NCBI RefSeq assembly: GCF_020184175.1
Contig: NC_065531.1
Span: 11,739,213-11,803,212, forward strand
Source of the DNA: Aphis gossypii
Lineage: Eukaryota; Arthropoda; Insecta; Hemiptera; Aphididae
Length of the DNA: 64,000 nt
Reading direction: 5' to 3'
How positions within the stretch are numbered: the first letter of the stretch is position 1; every line of letters starts with the position of its first letter. Shown one piece after another: positions 24,501-37,870 of the stretch. Both the position numbers and the translations under genes were made by a program. The notes under the pieces were generated by a model. The model had not been told where the DNA came from and ran no database searches. It saw only the letters and a program-made list of their open reading frames with translations.

Positions 24501-26900
24501 CCATAGTTAGTAGGACGGGTTAGGTACGCGCGACGACTGTTTGAAGAAAAAAGAAAAAAAAAACGTTTTTTCAAGATCGCCGCCGTTATACGGATGGGAC
24601 ACACGCAGGGAGCTTGTGATGTGTGCTGCACCGGCTGCTGGCTCTGTATAGCTATACAGTATTTGCGGCGTTATTATATATATATATATATTATATTATT
24701 ATATAAACTTTGAACGTCGTCGCACCGCGCTCGGTCGTTATTATGTTATTTGTTCTCAGACAGACGTTGTCGCGTCTGCACCGGTCCTATATGACGACGA
24801 CGACGACGATGATGGGCAACCGCAACGGCAGCTCCGTTTCCGAGAGTCTGGGTGTACTGTCCGTAGAAAAATCCAATGCCTGTATACGGGAATTCTGTAC
24901 GCGAAACCTGTTCTATTTACACGTGTGCGTATATATAAATGTATGAATTTTTTTTTTTTTCTACTCTCATGTGTGCAGTACACGACGACGAGTATGGGCT
25001 ATTTTTCTGCGTCTCTCTCTCTCGGCCGACTCCTATATTATATATTATTATTATTATTATTATTATCTTCTATGCGCGCTCGTTCTTTCGAGTTTTTTTT
25101 TTCCTACATATTATATATAATATTATATTATATACGCTGCAAATGCGTATTATGACGGTTTACCACACGCTCACGTCTGGAGACGGCGGCGGAGGCAGCA
25201 TAGACGTCGTCGTCGGTCCCATCAACCCCGTTTCCGATTAACGACCCATAATGTATTCGTCAACCGTATATCCAACCCGTACGTGTATAATAATAATAAC
25301 GTGTCTGGTAGGTAGGTACGCACACACTACCTATAGACCAGAATAATATTTTATATATTTTGTACGAGAGCCGCTACCGTCGCGCGTCGTCGTCGTCGTC
25401 GTCGTCTGCGGCGGCAGTGCGCTATAGGCGAGGTACGTTGTGACAACACCGCCGCCGACCGGACGACGACTAAAATGATGCGACTCACTACACGCATAAT
25501 ATAATATATTATGTGTGTCGGAGAAACAGTAGAGATTTAATTTTTTTTTTTTTGTGAGTGTTCATTTTTGACGAGGGTCCGACACAAAACCGACGCCATC
25601 GTCGCCGTCGTCGCCGCGCCAGACGGGTTGGGTGGCCCTGCTGTCACGGGCTCGCACGTTATTCAGGGGTGGCGGAGGCGGACTCGTCCGCGCGCAAGGT
25701 GTCAGCGCCGCCAAAATAATATTATCTGTACCGACCGAGAGACTCGACACTAATCTCTACCCACCCACCCCCCCACACAAAAACAAAAAAAATCGTGTTT
25801 TTTCGTAAGCGGGTACGCGCGCGCACGCCACAGTACATATAGACAACGATAATACTGGCGCGAGTGCGTGTGTGTGTGTGTGTTTCCTCTTCTCGGTCAC
25901 TGCTCGTCTCCCACAGTTACAAGGCATCAGCTGTCGTTCGCATTATAATACTAATTAGAATTGTATGTTGTATTATATTGACGGTGATAATATGTAATAA
26001 CACATCGATTATATGTCATTACTTTGTGCTTATCGACTTAAATATTTTTTTTCCGAATTATTATATAATATTATGATATGGATAAAATAATATTGGCCCG
26101 GGAGTCACCGTCGCCGGGAAAACCAACAAGGAGGAGCCCGGGAACACGATGACTTGCTGGAAACCCGTGACATTCCGCGTCCGAACAATGACTTGGACCG
26201 TCACACCGCTATACACTATCGTGAGCGTGTTGGTCGCGTACGCGACGACGGCTGTGTATAATATACACGCGGTCGCCCACGCAACAACGCAAACAAAAAC
26301 GAGAAGAAAAAAATACACGAAAAAAAAAAAAAGACAGTTATATAAAAAACCACACACACATACACAATGGGAGCTCTCCTCGGACGTCGGCCGACGGTTT
26401 GATATCTTTATTAAAATGTAAACAACACGGACCGATGATAAGGCGAAATTTCCACCAGCAAATCGATTAGCCACCGTTTGAGGCGGTGGCCGCCAATCCT
26501 CCGTGTAAATCAACGACAGTCGCGTCGTTTTGTGTGTAAACATCCATCCTGTACCGGTGCTACGCTATAGGTACTATTATATTATTATATACCTATACGC
26601 AGTATATTATTATAGGCCCCGTGAGAATACTAATTTCAATCGAGAGTACAATATACCTATGTCTTATTGTCTTTTTTTTTATTATTATTATTATTATTCA
26701 ATCATTACGTTTTTTCTTTTCCTTCGTATATAGAAGGAGAAGCTCTATATAGAGCTAGCACCAATTTACAGCGCGCGCGTTTTTTGACAACTCTGACGAC
26801 TATATTATTATTATTATTATATACACACAATATCAATCCACCCGAGTCGAACGAAAAATAATTCATTTTTTACACACTTTTAGTGAATTTCACGAGAATA
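24501..26900. other. CpG-rich island cluster with microsatellites
   Basis: Blocks of CpG-rich sequence at about 24.57-24.92, 25.14-25.75 and 26.09-26.54 kb are separated by TA and ATT runs. A CGT repeat lies at 25384-25406, an ACG repeat at 24792-24810, a TG repeat at 25866-25882 and ATT repeats near 25046-25065 and 26679-26698. Frames up to 160 codons (26061-26543, minus) exist but run through A/T runs and show no domain. Confidence 0.4.
24792..24946 (+). CDS. Weak plus-strand open frame near a TATA-like tract
   Basis: After a TATATA-rich tract (24675-24710) a plus-strand frame has Met followed by Thr from the ACG repeat, then MGNRNGSSVSESLGVLSVEK and SNACIREFCTRN before a stop at 24946. 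The codons after the repeat are balanced and non-repetitive, which is why it is listed. There is no clear splice site or conserved domain, and the minus strand is also open across the same bases. Chance opening is the more likely explanation. Confidence 0.15.
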
Positions 26901-29900
26901 ACAATAAAATATGTATTTAAAATTTAAATATATTATCAGTGTACAACGCTATTTTTTTTTGTTTTTGTTTTACGATCGGTTTAGGCGTAGTATTATATTA
27001 GATTATTATAAGTTGTTACACGCTACAGTTAACCTGTTGAATATCATTCACGACGATATTCGATTGCGAACTAAACAGTGTTGAAATCTATAAGAATTCA
27101 AACTACAAAATGGAATTTCTGATCGGCAAATATGTATAATGGGTCGGCAGTTAATTGTCAGAAGGTCGTAATAAGTACATTACAACCTGGAACGCAAAAA
27201 AAAAAAAAAAGAAAATATTTGCTCAAGTCGGTACGATTATCGTGTTGTATAAAACCATAATGACTTGAACTCGCCTTTTTCAAGGCATATCGAACACGAT
27301 GCTTTACTGGTTTAATACAGTATATAATAACACGTTGCATATGATATATTATTATATTATTAATATATAATCTGCTTGTACGTACCTACTGGTATTGTTG
27401 ACATATTGTATAAAAATATTATGTCATACCTACGAATTGGAAAACATTATGTTTTTGTTGGTTTTCTATGAATAAATACAAAATAATCACATTTGTTTTT
27501 ACTCTATGAAAAAAAGATTATTATTACATAATACTATATGGCCAAATAATTAAAATTAAATTCGTTTTAAAAATATAACAATTTATAAACTGTTTAATAT
27601 TCAAAAAAACTTAAGTTATATTTAAAAAAAAAACAATGAACTGTATTGTTATTAAACAGCCAAATATAAATGAGTACTTTCTAAAACCATAATTTATATT
27701 CTAACTGCTTTTATATAATATAAATAATGTTATATTGTTCATAATTTATACACTGTGACGAAGTTACAGATTTGAATTTTCAACAATAACTCGTAGAAAT
27801 AATATGCCTATATTGTGACTATATTTTTATTTTTTTTACTATACCACATGAACGGGGACCGCGTAAACATTACGTCCCCTCATGAAACATATTTTATTCG
27901 ATAAATAAATAAACACACCAATGTTTGTTCTAAGAGAAGACCTGAATCACCGCACAATTTTTATAAATTATGTAGCCACAATAAGGGTAGTTGGGATATG
28001 TCCTGACTTTACTCCCTCTTCTCAGTTTCAAATACATCTTATTACGATTAAAAACCTACAATATACGCATTAGGTACTTAATATTTTATACCAACGTGTT
28101 GAAATAACTAAACACTTATAATTATCGTTGTATCGATAAAAGTAATAAACTAACAACTCCTATGCCTTTGCATGAAAAGTATTATGCTATTTTAATTTAA
28201 AAATCTAAAAATGAAAAAATATACATAAATACTATATATTAATAAATATAATTAAATTTTTGATATTATTTAAAAAAAAGTATAAAGTCAATAATTAATT
28301 TACACATACTGATGTTACAAACAATTTATACATATGCAGTGAGTTTAATTACTTTTATTAAATACGTGTTACACATTTTTTCCTATGGTGCAGGTTTTAA
28401 AGCTTTTAACTTTTAACTTTTATCATTTGGATGATAAATTTATTAAATTCATTAAAAATAATTAACTATTACAATATTAAACGAAACGGGATATATAAAT
28501 GTATGTTATTTTTACTAAACACATAAAATGAAGAATAATAACATAAAGTTTATATGCTCTTACATTGATGCACTTACGCTATTTATTACAGTTATTCCAA
28601 TGGCTTTGTACTAATTTTTTTTATGAATTAAATTTTAAAATTTTACCAAGAATTTTAAAAGAACACCATAATAAAATTATTTGTTCTTGTTTGTTTGCAA
28701 CATATATTATATTCACTTAATAAGGTAAACTAGACAGTAGACACGAATATCGCAAAAAAATGTAATATTTTTATTTATAAAAGACTTAAATGATTCAATA
28801 TTTTTGTTTTCATAAAAAATCCTATAGAAAATATTCAAATTATTGAAACTAACAAATAATATTTTCTAGATTTTTATTTCTAATATTTAAATCATAAATT
28901 GTGTACCTACTCAATTATTTAAAAGCTATTAACATATATTTTTAAGTATCTTACGTATCAGAATCTGTAGCATGTCTAATATGTATCTAAAAATTAAAAA
29001 GACCAAAAATTTCTAATCTATTTAATGTAAGATCAGAAGTTTTTCAAGTTTTTACTTTTTTATAGCGTGAGATTTTAAAATTCTATTCAAGATAATTCTT
29101 TATTTTTTACTAACATTTTCAATAAAATCTTTCCTGAATTACATTTTACTTATAAACTATTCGTCTAAATTGTCATACAGCATTATAAAACAAACAATTT
29201 TACATATCTATAGGGAATTGATACTCATTTAAAATGCGACTGTAAACAAACTGATATAGACCTTGTAAAAGGGTACTTTTAAATCGTTTTGCTTTTCCTC
29301 TTTTCTCTTTCTTTAAAATAGAAATTGTATAAGACAGAGAAAAAATTCGAACCATGTATTTACTTATACATGCTTTGAAGGTTAGCTCGTTATACTTATT
29401 TATAAAATAATATTAAAATTTGCGTTTACATGTTAATACTTAGTTACGCATAAATATATGTACTTGAAATGTACGTTATTAGGTATTATTGTTACTTATT
29501 CTCATCATGGGTATCATTCAATTCTTAGAAATTATATAATATTTATAAATGCATCCACCCAATATATTATACACTATAATATCACAACCTTTATATTTAA
29601 TGTATGAAAAAAACTACATGTGATTTTATGAAACACACTCGTTCAAACAACCAAAGTAGTCTATGATTTTATTTAAGTTTACTTTGAATATGAAACTAAA
29701 ACAGCAACTCATTAATGCCAATTAAAACGGTCGAATTATAAGTGTTTGACACTTTGATATAGACGAGTTAATAAACTTAAACTCATTGCACAGTATAATA
29801 ATAATGTAAATATATGTCCAGTGGGACGAATGAAAAATCAGAACCCCAAATATAACGTTTATATAAAGAAACGACTTTAATCATTACTCGATCGTCTCAC

Positions 29901-30200
29901 GCCCCCTCGTCCAGATTACGCTCACCCTATTTACAATTGTTGTTATTATTTGTTTTTCATCTTTAACAGTTATTGCGTAATTTTCAAGTCTGAGTTTATA
30001 ACACACAGTTGTACTTATATATATACAAATATAGCTTATTATAGCGAGAGGAAAACTCGAATTGGCATTTTCTCGCATCTCACAATCTCGCTCGTATTAT
30101 TCGAGGGTGAATGTTATGACGTATAATTATTATGTATATAATAATGATTTTAATATTTATCACGGTGATCAATGTGAAACCTTCACTACATTATAATATT
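26901..30200. other. AT-rich desert
   Basis: Contains the hairpin described separately and an A run near 27197-27211. From 27.4 to 29.8 kb there is no open frame of 60 codons. Nothing else is visible. Confidence 0.55.
27847..27884. repeat. Interrupted inverted repeat (hairpin)
   Basis: CATGA-AC-GGGGAC, a 14-nt loop, then GTCCCC-TCATG form a stem of 11 pairs with a 2-nt bulge on one side. It is the only GC-rich spot in a long AT-rich region. Confidence 0.6.
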
Positions 30201-31960
30201 ATGTAATAATATGTATATAGATATACCACCGCGCCGCCGACCATTGCCGACGGCCAACGGTCCGGTGTGGGTGAGTTGTAGGGGGTGAAAGAAAGAGCGA
30301 GCTGGTTACCCGAGAGGATGGAAATAAAGAAACGGGACATTACATAAAAACTAGATAAGACATACACCCGGGGTGAAAGATTCGCGGGTGGTAGGAGGCC
30401 CGGGGATTTTTATAATTTGTTTCATCACTATATAGCGGCGGCAATGTATTATATATATATGTGTGTGAGTGCGCGCACCATGCCACCAGGCCCCGGCGTC
30501 GTAACGTTTCCGCAGCAACCAGTCCCCAGAGACGGACGCCTCAGAAGTAATCTTTGTTCGGTCTCCGAGACTCAATTAAACTTTAAGACGATATGCAAGC
30601 ACCTCCGACCCACAGCTGGCGGCGATGGACGTATTCCCTCAACGACCAACCTAACCTCAATATTCGTCTCTAAGCCGCGTGTGTGCGAGCGCACGCGCGG
30701 GTGTGTATTATATTATATAACGAGGAGAACTAAAAATAAAAAAGTAATATTAAACATAAAAAATGAAAAAATAAGAAACCGTCGTCGTAGCCGTCTCTGC
30801 GTTTATTTATATATATATATTATATACGTATAGTGTGTTGGGTATAGTATACATTTTTCGAACGCGGTCCGACGGGAAATGTGTTCTCACGACAATGAGT
30901 TTTGTGTACACAATTATAATAAAAAAAGATAAAAAAATAAAAAATAAATAAAAATAATGACAATAAAAAATACCTAGCGCCGGGTCAAGAAAATCCGTAT
31001 ATATACGTATATAATAAACAGCGTTTGTGTAGCAGTGTGAGCACGAGGGCGAAACGCGGCGCGTCGGGGTTGAGAATATATATTATATTAACAAGTCCGA
31101 TTTGTTACAATATCACTCCGACCACTGTCGTACAGTAAGTACTTAGCTAACTCATATATATATACATCATAGAGTATAGTTTTCCGCTCTAACCATACTA
31201 TACGTGTATATATATATATATATATGTCATGGTCTATCCTTCGTCGCATGTTTAGAGTTTACTATATATAGGACGACGTGCTCTATATAGATATATACCG
31301 TCTGCCGAGTCGAAGCGCGATAATGGGGTGCCTGCAGGAGTAATGCTCGCCGAGCCTGTCACGGGCCATCCGCCTCGGACAGTTCCCACGGTGTACATTA
31401 TACTACATACTATATATAATATATATTTTAATATAAAGATAATATTATATAGGACACTTGTGCGCCTCGGATAAACGATAGCTGTTCGGAAAGACCGGTG
31501 GTGTTATTTAGTAATGGCGATGGTTATTATTATAGCCTATATTATAATAATATACAATAAGTATTATACTATTATTATGCGCGCGTGTTTAGTACAATAA
31601 TATTATGATACGATACCCAATCGATATACTCAATCGTTTATACATATATTATAAATATAGAGAGTTATCGGTCGGTGCAGGCAACACTGCAACAGCAGTG
31701 ATTCATAATATTACGATTTACGCGATGGCATAAAATGATATTGGGTATCTCCTCGACAAATGGTGCGTATATAGAATATAGCTAAGTAGAAAGATACATA
31801 ATATTATACGCATTACACGGTACATGGTTGCGTGGAAGTATGCTGACTATATAGTGACGAGGTGTAGTTCTCGTCACGGTGGCCCCGAAGATTTTCAATA
31901 AGCCCGAAGTAACCGTTCACTTGTCAACGAACGCAACGAAATAATAAATAAAAACACCAC
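30201..31960. other. CpG-containing island with TA runs
   Basis: GC-rich patches at about 30.23-30.71 and 31.02-31.06 kb, and a compact one at 31310-31395. The last is open in two minus-strand frames (one includes MARDRLGEHYSCRH), without reliable splice limits. A 138-codon plus-strand frame at 30417-30833 contains about 70 residues of non-repetitive sequence (beginning MPPGPGVVTFPQQPVPRDGR) but its ends run into TA and A-rich repeats. A TA repeat lies at 31206-31225. Confidence 0.35.
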
Positions 31961-32638
31961 CGCAGTAGAAGACTGTTTAAAGAATGTACGGTTTTTTTTT
32001 GTACGTTTCATTTCACGACGACGGCGATTATGCAGCCACCTTGAAAGTATACATTTTTGAATGTGAGCAAATTTTAATTTTATTTATAAAATGAGATGCA
32101 TTTATTTAAAAGATTTTTACTTTTATCAAAATGATGGTCAAGAAATAATATTGTTAAATATCAACACAACCGGTGTTTATAACCACAAGTCAAAATATTT
32201 TAATAGCTACTTGAATAGATGTAGGTGAAAATAATCTATAGTTATGTTATAATAAGGCAAAATTTTAAAAACTTTGAACACAAAAGTACTGGTAAGCGAT
32301 TACTGTGAAAAATATTGATAATTTAAAAAAAATGTATTTAGTATAGGAATTTAACGATTTTTCATTTGTTCCATTTACAATGTAGAGATGCTATTTTTTT
32401 TACATCGTAGATCCATTGTATTATACATTATAGGTATGTATGTAATATTATTATTTTTTATCTTTGATATTTAAAATTGTACAATTCTTATTTTTAACCA
32501 AGGAATATAAAATGATTAACAAAATTGTAATTTTTTATTTTTAATAACGGCTATGTACACAAAACTAATCTTTTAATTAGTATACAGTTTTAAAAATATG
32601 AATTAGTTAAAACTTAGCAAAGAACACTGCATGCTTAA

Positions 32639-32661
32639 TATATATATATATATATATATAT
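32639..32661. repeat. TA microsatellite
   Basis: Uninterrupted TA dinucleotide run. Confidence 0.95.
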
Positions 32662-33051
32662 TTTTAATTGCTGTAGTCAACTCAATAGCTGTAATACTAA
32701 TTATAATTACTTTTAAACTTTTCTCCAATACTCTGATGGGGTTTTTGAAATTAATTTCATTTTTAGTCATGATCTAATATCAACAACTAAGGTTATTTGC
32801 TTGAACATTTATTATTATAATAATTTACTGTAAGGATTATCACTTTCAAATTAATTTTATAAAAATACATGAACCAATAATTAAACATTTAATTGTTATA
32901 CTATTCTAATAATAATCATACAAATAATAAATTATCTTCAATTAGAAAAAAATTGATTATACAATAAATTGTATTTTTACATATCATTATATTACTATTA
33001 TATTTTAAACACACGATTACATGAATTAATTTGAAAATCATAAATAATGTG

Positions 33052-33071
33052 AATTCACTATTAAGTGAATT
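33052..33071. repeat. Perfect hairpin, 8-bp stem and 4-nt loop
   Basis: AATTCACT, loop ATTA, AGTGAATT. It lies in an AT-rich region, so chance occurrence is likely. Confidence 0.5.
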
Positions 33072-33280
33072 GTGGGCCGAGTATCGGTACAATGCTCAAT
33101 ATATTATAAAACAATATAAATAATAATAATAAAAAAACAACAAATGAAAATGATTATTTTACATGAATCATCCACTTTCAATGCGTTACCAATAGGTACT
33201 ATAGCGTAATACGTATTTTTTTCTTTAGAAACCCAACACTCGATTTCTTTTTTTGTTAACACAATATAATAGTCATAGGT

Positions 33281-34640
33281 AGATAATTTTTAATCCTACC
33301 CGAAGGTTAATGGGCTTCCAGTCAATCATCCGATTCGACCCATTAGGCACTGGGTGGCATATAGTGGACATGGGCTATTTATCTTTAAGCCAAAATAAAC
33401 ATACATCAAATGTCAGACAAATTCTTTTATTAATTCCGTAGGTCATGCGTGAAGATTGGGTGCATTTTTCCAAACCTATATAATCCCCTCTCCATTGTCC
33501 TTCCGGTTCAACTCTGTTGTTCGATTAAAGGAGATTAAAGGGCCAAAGAAACAAGTGTCAAAGAGGAGCGACGAAGTATATTATAAACATATATATATAA
33601 CGAGATGCAATTAAAGTAATGGTGTTTGACGGTGAAAAGAGAACAAAACAGTTTTAATGCTTAAACGACTTTCGGGTAGTGTATTGTTTTAGCTTTTTTT
33701 TTCAGTAACAAACAAAAAATAAAATAAAAGAAAGGGTCTCGGGGGACAATAATGTTCGAGGGGATCCAGGGACAGGCTTCAAAATAAGACCTGGGAATTG
33801 TTTCATTTTCTCGGACAATCAACGAGCGTTCCTTTTATTCCACTCGTTCAGCCCTATCCTGTTCGCACCGGTCAATGTCAAACTCCCGGATGGATGATTA
33901 TCCCAGGGTCCCAAATCGCCCTTCTTTTTATCGCCTTTTCAAGACTGCAATTCGATTTAACGTCTATACTCGTTTCTACGTCAATTTGAGACAATTTTCA
34001 TTTGATAGAAAATGGTATACCGTCGGTCAATATAATAAGAAAAAAATATATACTATAAAGGAGAATAAGAAGACACGTATATAGATGGAGCAGAGGAAGA
34101 GAAAATAATAATAAAGAAAAAAATGGATACATGTTTCGATCAAAGGATGTGTGTATTTTAAAAATGACAATCGACTTTAACGGATCAATGAACGACGCAC
34201 CCTTTCTGATCCCATATGCGTGTGTGTCCGTGTGTCCAAGTGTCAGTATGCGTGTACATTCGTACAAACAAATATGTGCTAAAGGCAAAAAAAGAGCAAA
34301 GGCATCTTATTTTGAAAAGGGATCGACAAGTGTATGATTAACGTGCGTTCCCGGAACTGCAGCGTCTATTGTACGATATTTTCTCCCACTAGAGAAATAC
34401 AAATAATACAAAAGCCACCCAGAGTGTTGATTCCGAAAATGTTTGAACCCAATCGTAGCCGTAGATACCTATTCAAAACGAATGCCAATATTATTCGTAA
34501 AAATATACATAACTCGTGCCGGTCATATTTTATTGATATACCTATAGTTAGATTTACATTTTATATGCTGTATTCGATTAATTTCAATCGTTTGTGTCCC
34601 AAAACCGTGTTACAAAATTCACACGATTTAACCTAACAAA
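33281..34640. other. Moderately GC-rich, non-repetitive stretch
   Basis: Unlike other islands it is not CpG-saturated and has few microsatellites (33.29-33.56 and 33.72-34.0 kb are the most complex parts). A CTATATAATC tract near 33477 could be a TATA element on the plus strand. Open frames of 60-100 codons lie on both strands without recognisable domains. The complexity suggests a conserved regulatory or untranslated sequence, which is only an inference. Confidence 0.3.
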
Positions 34641-36640
34641 GGTATAAACGACAATGATAATAATTAATAAATTATATATAGTACATAACTCGCTATAAAT
34701 AATAATTATACGTTTATACCTACTAACATTATTTTGTTATGGTGTACGCCCATAATATCTATATTGTACATAACTCCAAACAAAGTTTACATATTACTTA
34801 AACGGTATGTCTGATTAAACAATAAACATTGAAACCTATTACCTAAGTGTAACATTGATGGAAAAAATGTTTGTGAAAGCGAAATTTTGCAAACACAAAA
34901 ATATATGTTGGGTTAATTTTTAACGCACATTTACTACCTGTTGATTCGCAAACGAGATGTTAGCTTATGTTGATAATATCATATTAATTCAAAACAATAA
35001 AAAAAGCTGAACTAAACAAAAATATTTAGTATAATATACTCATGGATAAATTAATATTATACTAACGGCAAAACTGAAAAAGCAGTAAATTCTTCATACT
35101 TAATACTCTATAAACATACCTATCACAAACACTTGATGAAAAATTATATTTTATTTATTTTTAGTAATTTCATGATTTTTTTTTTAAACTGATAGTATAT
35201 AAATAATTAAAAAATGTATTCACAATTTCAATATTATACAAAAATATAGATATATAACTAAGTTCTTTAATATATATTATTATTATACCTATTATATTAC
35301 ATTATTTAAATTAAATACATAATAATATTATATGCGATAATTGAATTTATACCATCCATATATTAATCGAAAATTTAAACATTTTATTTATAACGATCGT
35401 TATTTAACAAGGAAAATAATATTTTAAATTCATGCCATATAAGACATAATTATTAACTTCCTAAAATGTATTAACCTTAACATTAATACCTCGTTAAGTT
35501 ACAAGTTAAAATAAAACACAATTAAACTATATGTAAAAAGTATAACTTTTTATGAGAATTTATTTATAGATTTATAAAATGGCAATTTACGATAAAGGCT
35601 GCCACAAGTGCCACAAGACCTACCTACTCAAAAAACTCCTACATCAACAAATAATTACGTGCAAAACACCTATTAATTTTTATTTATTTATTTTTGTATG
35701 TATTTATAAAATATAATATATTATAATTACACACTAAAATAGTAAAATCAATACTGTTTACTAAAATCACACTTAACGAATAGTTTCAATATGATTTTGT
35801 TTTGAAAGTTCTACACTTTAGCTTTATTTACGTACCGTATGCATTCGAATTAAAATTATATAATATGGAACACATTAAAATTAATAATAATTTATTTTAT
35901 GACATTTATTATTATAATAACACTTTTGATATGCAATAACTCGTTAAATAATATAATGATAGCAATGTGCCAGGTATTGACAAACTTATAATTCAATATT
36001 ATCATAATAGGTATGTAAAACTGTGTCCTATCTATACAATTCATATTGTACGTTTAGCGAATCAATTATAATTATATCAATTGTAAAGATAGGACAACAT
36101 TTTACACGCCTATAATATAATATATTGGTAATTTTGAATTGTAAGCTTATCAATATCAATGTGTTAATTTGAAGAAAAAAAATCGCATACTTAGAAAAAA
36201 ATATTACAAAAACAAGCATAATAGATTCTCAGTTATAATTGAAGAGTTTCGTATTTTGTTTTACAATAGGTAGAATAATGATCTAATATACGAATACGTG
36301 AATGCTATTCGAGTCATCTTGCTGCGGTATGACGACTGATGAGCTACAGGTGATTTTGAATATACTGCACTATATACTGCACAGTATGATCTAACATTAA
36401 TCAATTTTACATATCACATAGATATATAGCAAGCACATTGGACATAACAATGAACACCACTTATAGTATAGTACGTATAAAACCTATTCTCACTTTTGTA
36501 CGCTTTCCTATATAGGTGTATAAACATTTGCATATAAATATAAAACGTCTGTCATTCCAATTAAAATCGTTTAGACAAATAAGAAATAACTCTTATAATG
36601 TTCGTATCGAGTAAAATGTATTCGAAGAAGAAATAATCAG
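34641..36640. other. AT-rich desert
   Basis: No features beyond short A/T runs and TACCTA words. Confidence 0.55.
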
Positions 36641-37870
36641 AACGACAATACCGTGATATTCTCGCGAGGGTGGTGGCGGAAGGTACTGTGCTACGGGGAC
36701 AAGTAGAAAATATATACCAATAGTAAGTATTAAACGGGTAATAAATTGAATTTTAACGTTAATAATTTAATTGATCCCTGGCCGTCTGGAAGTATTTAAG
36801 GTTCGGGGACCGACCCGGAATATATGCGGCGGGGGAGAGGAAAAATCAATATGGACGTGAAAACCTATAACCGGCCCTCGAATTTTATCGCGCTCGTCCG
36901 GACGAAAAACGGACAGAGGTGAAAATAAATACGATGCCGCGGTTCCGTGATACGCCACTCGGCCATACTCTGGTAATTACAGAGTCCGGTGATCGCATGT
37001 ATATAGAAGTGCCGGCGTTTATATACCTCTCTTCTCTCTTTCCATACACATATATATATATATTATATGTGTACGCCGACGAGCTCGGAACGGCAGTTCG
37101 GGTAACAAAGGTGTCCCTAGTTAATTGCCCGGAGATGACCATTAAGCGCTCGGGCCCCGTCGGGTTATGGGCGCTCGGAGACCCGTTCGGAGGTAACGTT
37201 TATGGGTCCCCACAGGCGGTCCCGGTTCGACTCTTATTCCGCCGCCGCCGCCGCCTCTCCGGCCGAATAAAGCTGCCGCGAATAAGAACTACGAGAAGAA
37301 TTTAGAACCTACAAGAAATCCCCACATCGTTCTCTATCACACGTTTCGCGAGCACGCGCGCACACACGCGCGCCCGTTATAGCCATCCGCTATACCTCCC
37401 TCGACCCCGATGTCGTCTCTCTACGCAGCTTTACGAATATCGACAAACTTCCGTTATACTTCACTCGGAATACACACGTACGCCCACGCACACACAAAAG
37501 CGCACACACCGAACATTATACGCACTGCTGCAGAGAAGCGGACGTGTGTATAGCAGTGACGTGCGCGGGGACAAGTATCGAGAAGACCCGCGGCGGCTCG
37601 CCCGTTAAAACTATTTCCATCGTATTGCTCTCGGAGATGTATATATACCGGAAAACGGCGTATACTTTCGGTCGTGAAAATAACCCATTGACCGCAGTCC
37701 TAATGCCGCAGTATATATACCAAACGACGGCGATTTATCGCGCATTCCGAACGCATTACCGTAAACGAACGGACCGCGGCTACAACGTCCAGATTCCGAA
37801 ATCAAATAGTTAACGTTTGGTTTCGCGTACGGTACAGTCGTTCGACGAGTGTTTATTATTATGATCTACG
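36641..37870. other. Strong CpG-rich island
   Basis: GC-rich, with CCGCCG runs (37240-37257), CA runs (37361-37368 and 37490-37497) and one TA run (37050-37061). A 128-codon plus-strand frame at 36919-37305 and an overlapping minus-strand frame occur. The plus frame begins MPRFRDTPLGHTLVITESGD, then crosses the TA run and ends in Arg-rich repeats. I judge it to be a composition artefact, but it is one of the better open frames in the window. Confidence 0.35.

Larger units (their letters stand above)
31961..33280. other. AT-rich non-coding stretch
   Basis: Holds the TA microsatellite and the small hairpin listed separately. No coding signal. Confidence 0.55.

Noticed and set aside
26061..26543. 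160-codon minus-strand frame with hydrophobic stretches
   Set aside because: The hydrophobic parts come from A/T runs (poly-Phe) and a CA run (Cys-Val); no domain, and the plus strand is open too.
30417..30833. 138-codon plus-strand frame
   Set aside because: Both ends are repeat-derived and no domain is visible; kept only as a note in the island entry.
36919..37305. 128-codon plus-strand frame in the 37 kb island
   Set aside because: Runs through a TA repeat and a CCG repeat, lacks splice support and has competing frames on the other strand.
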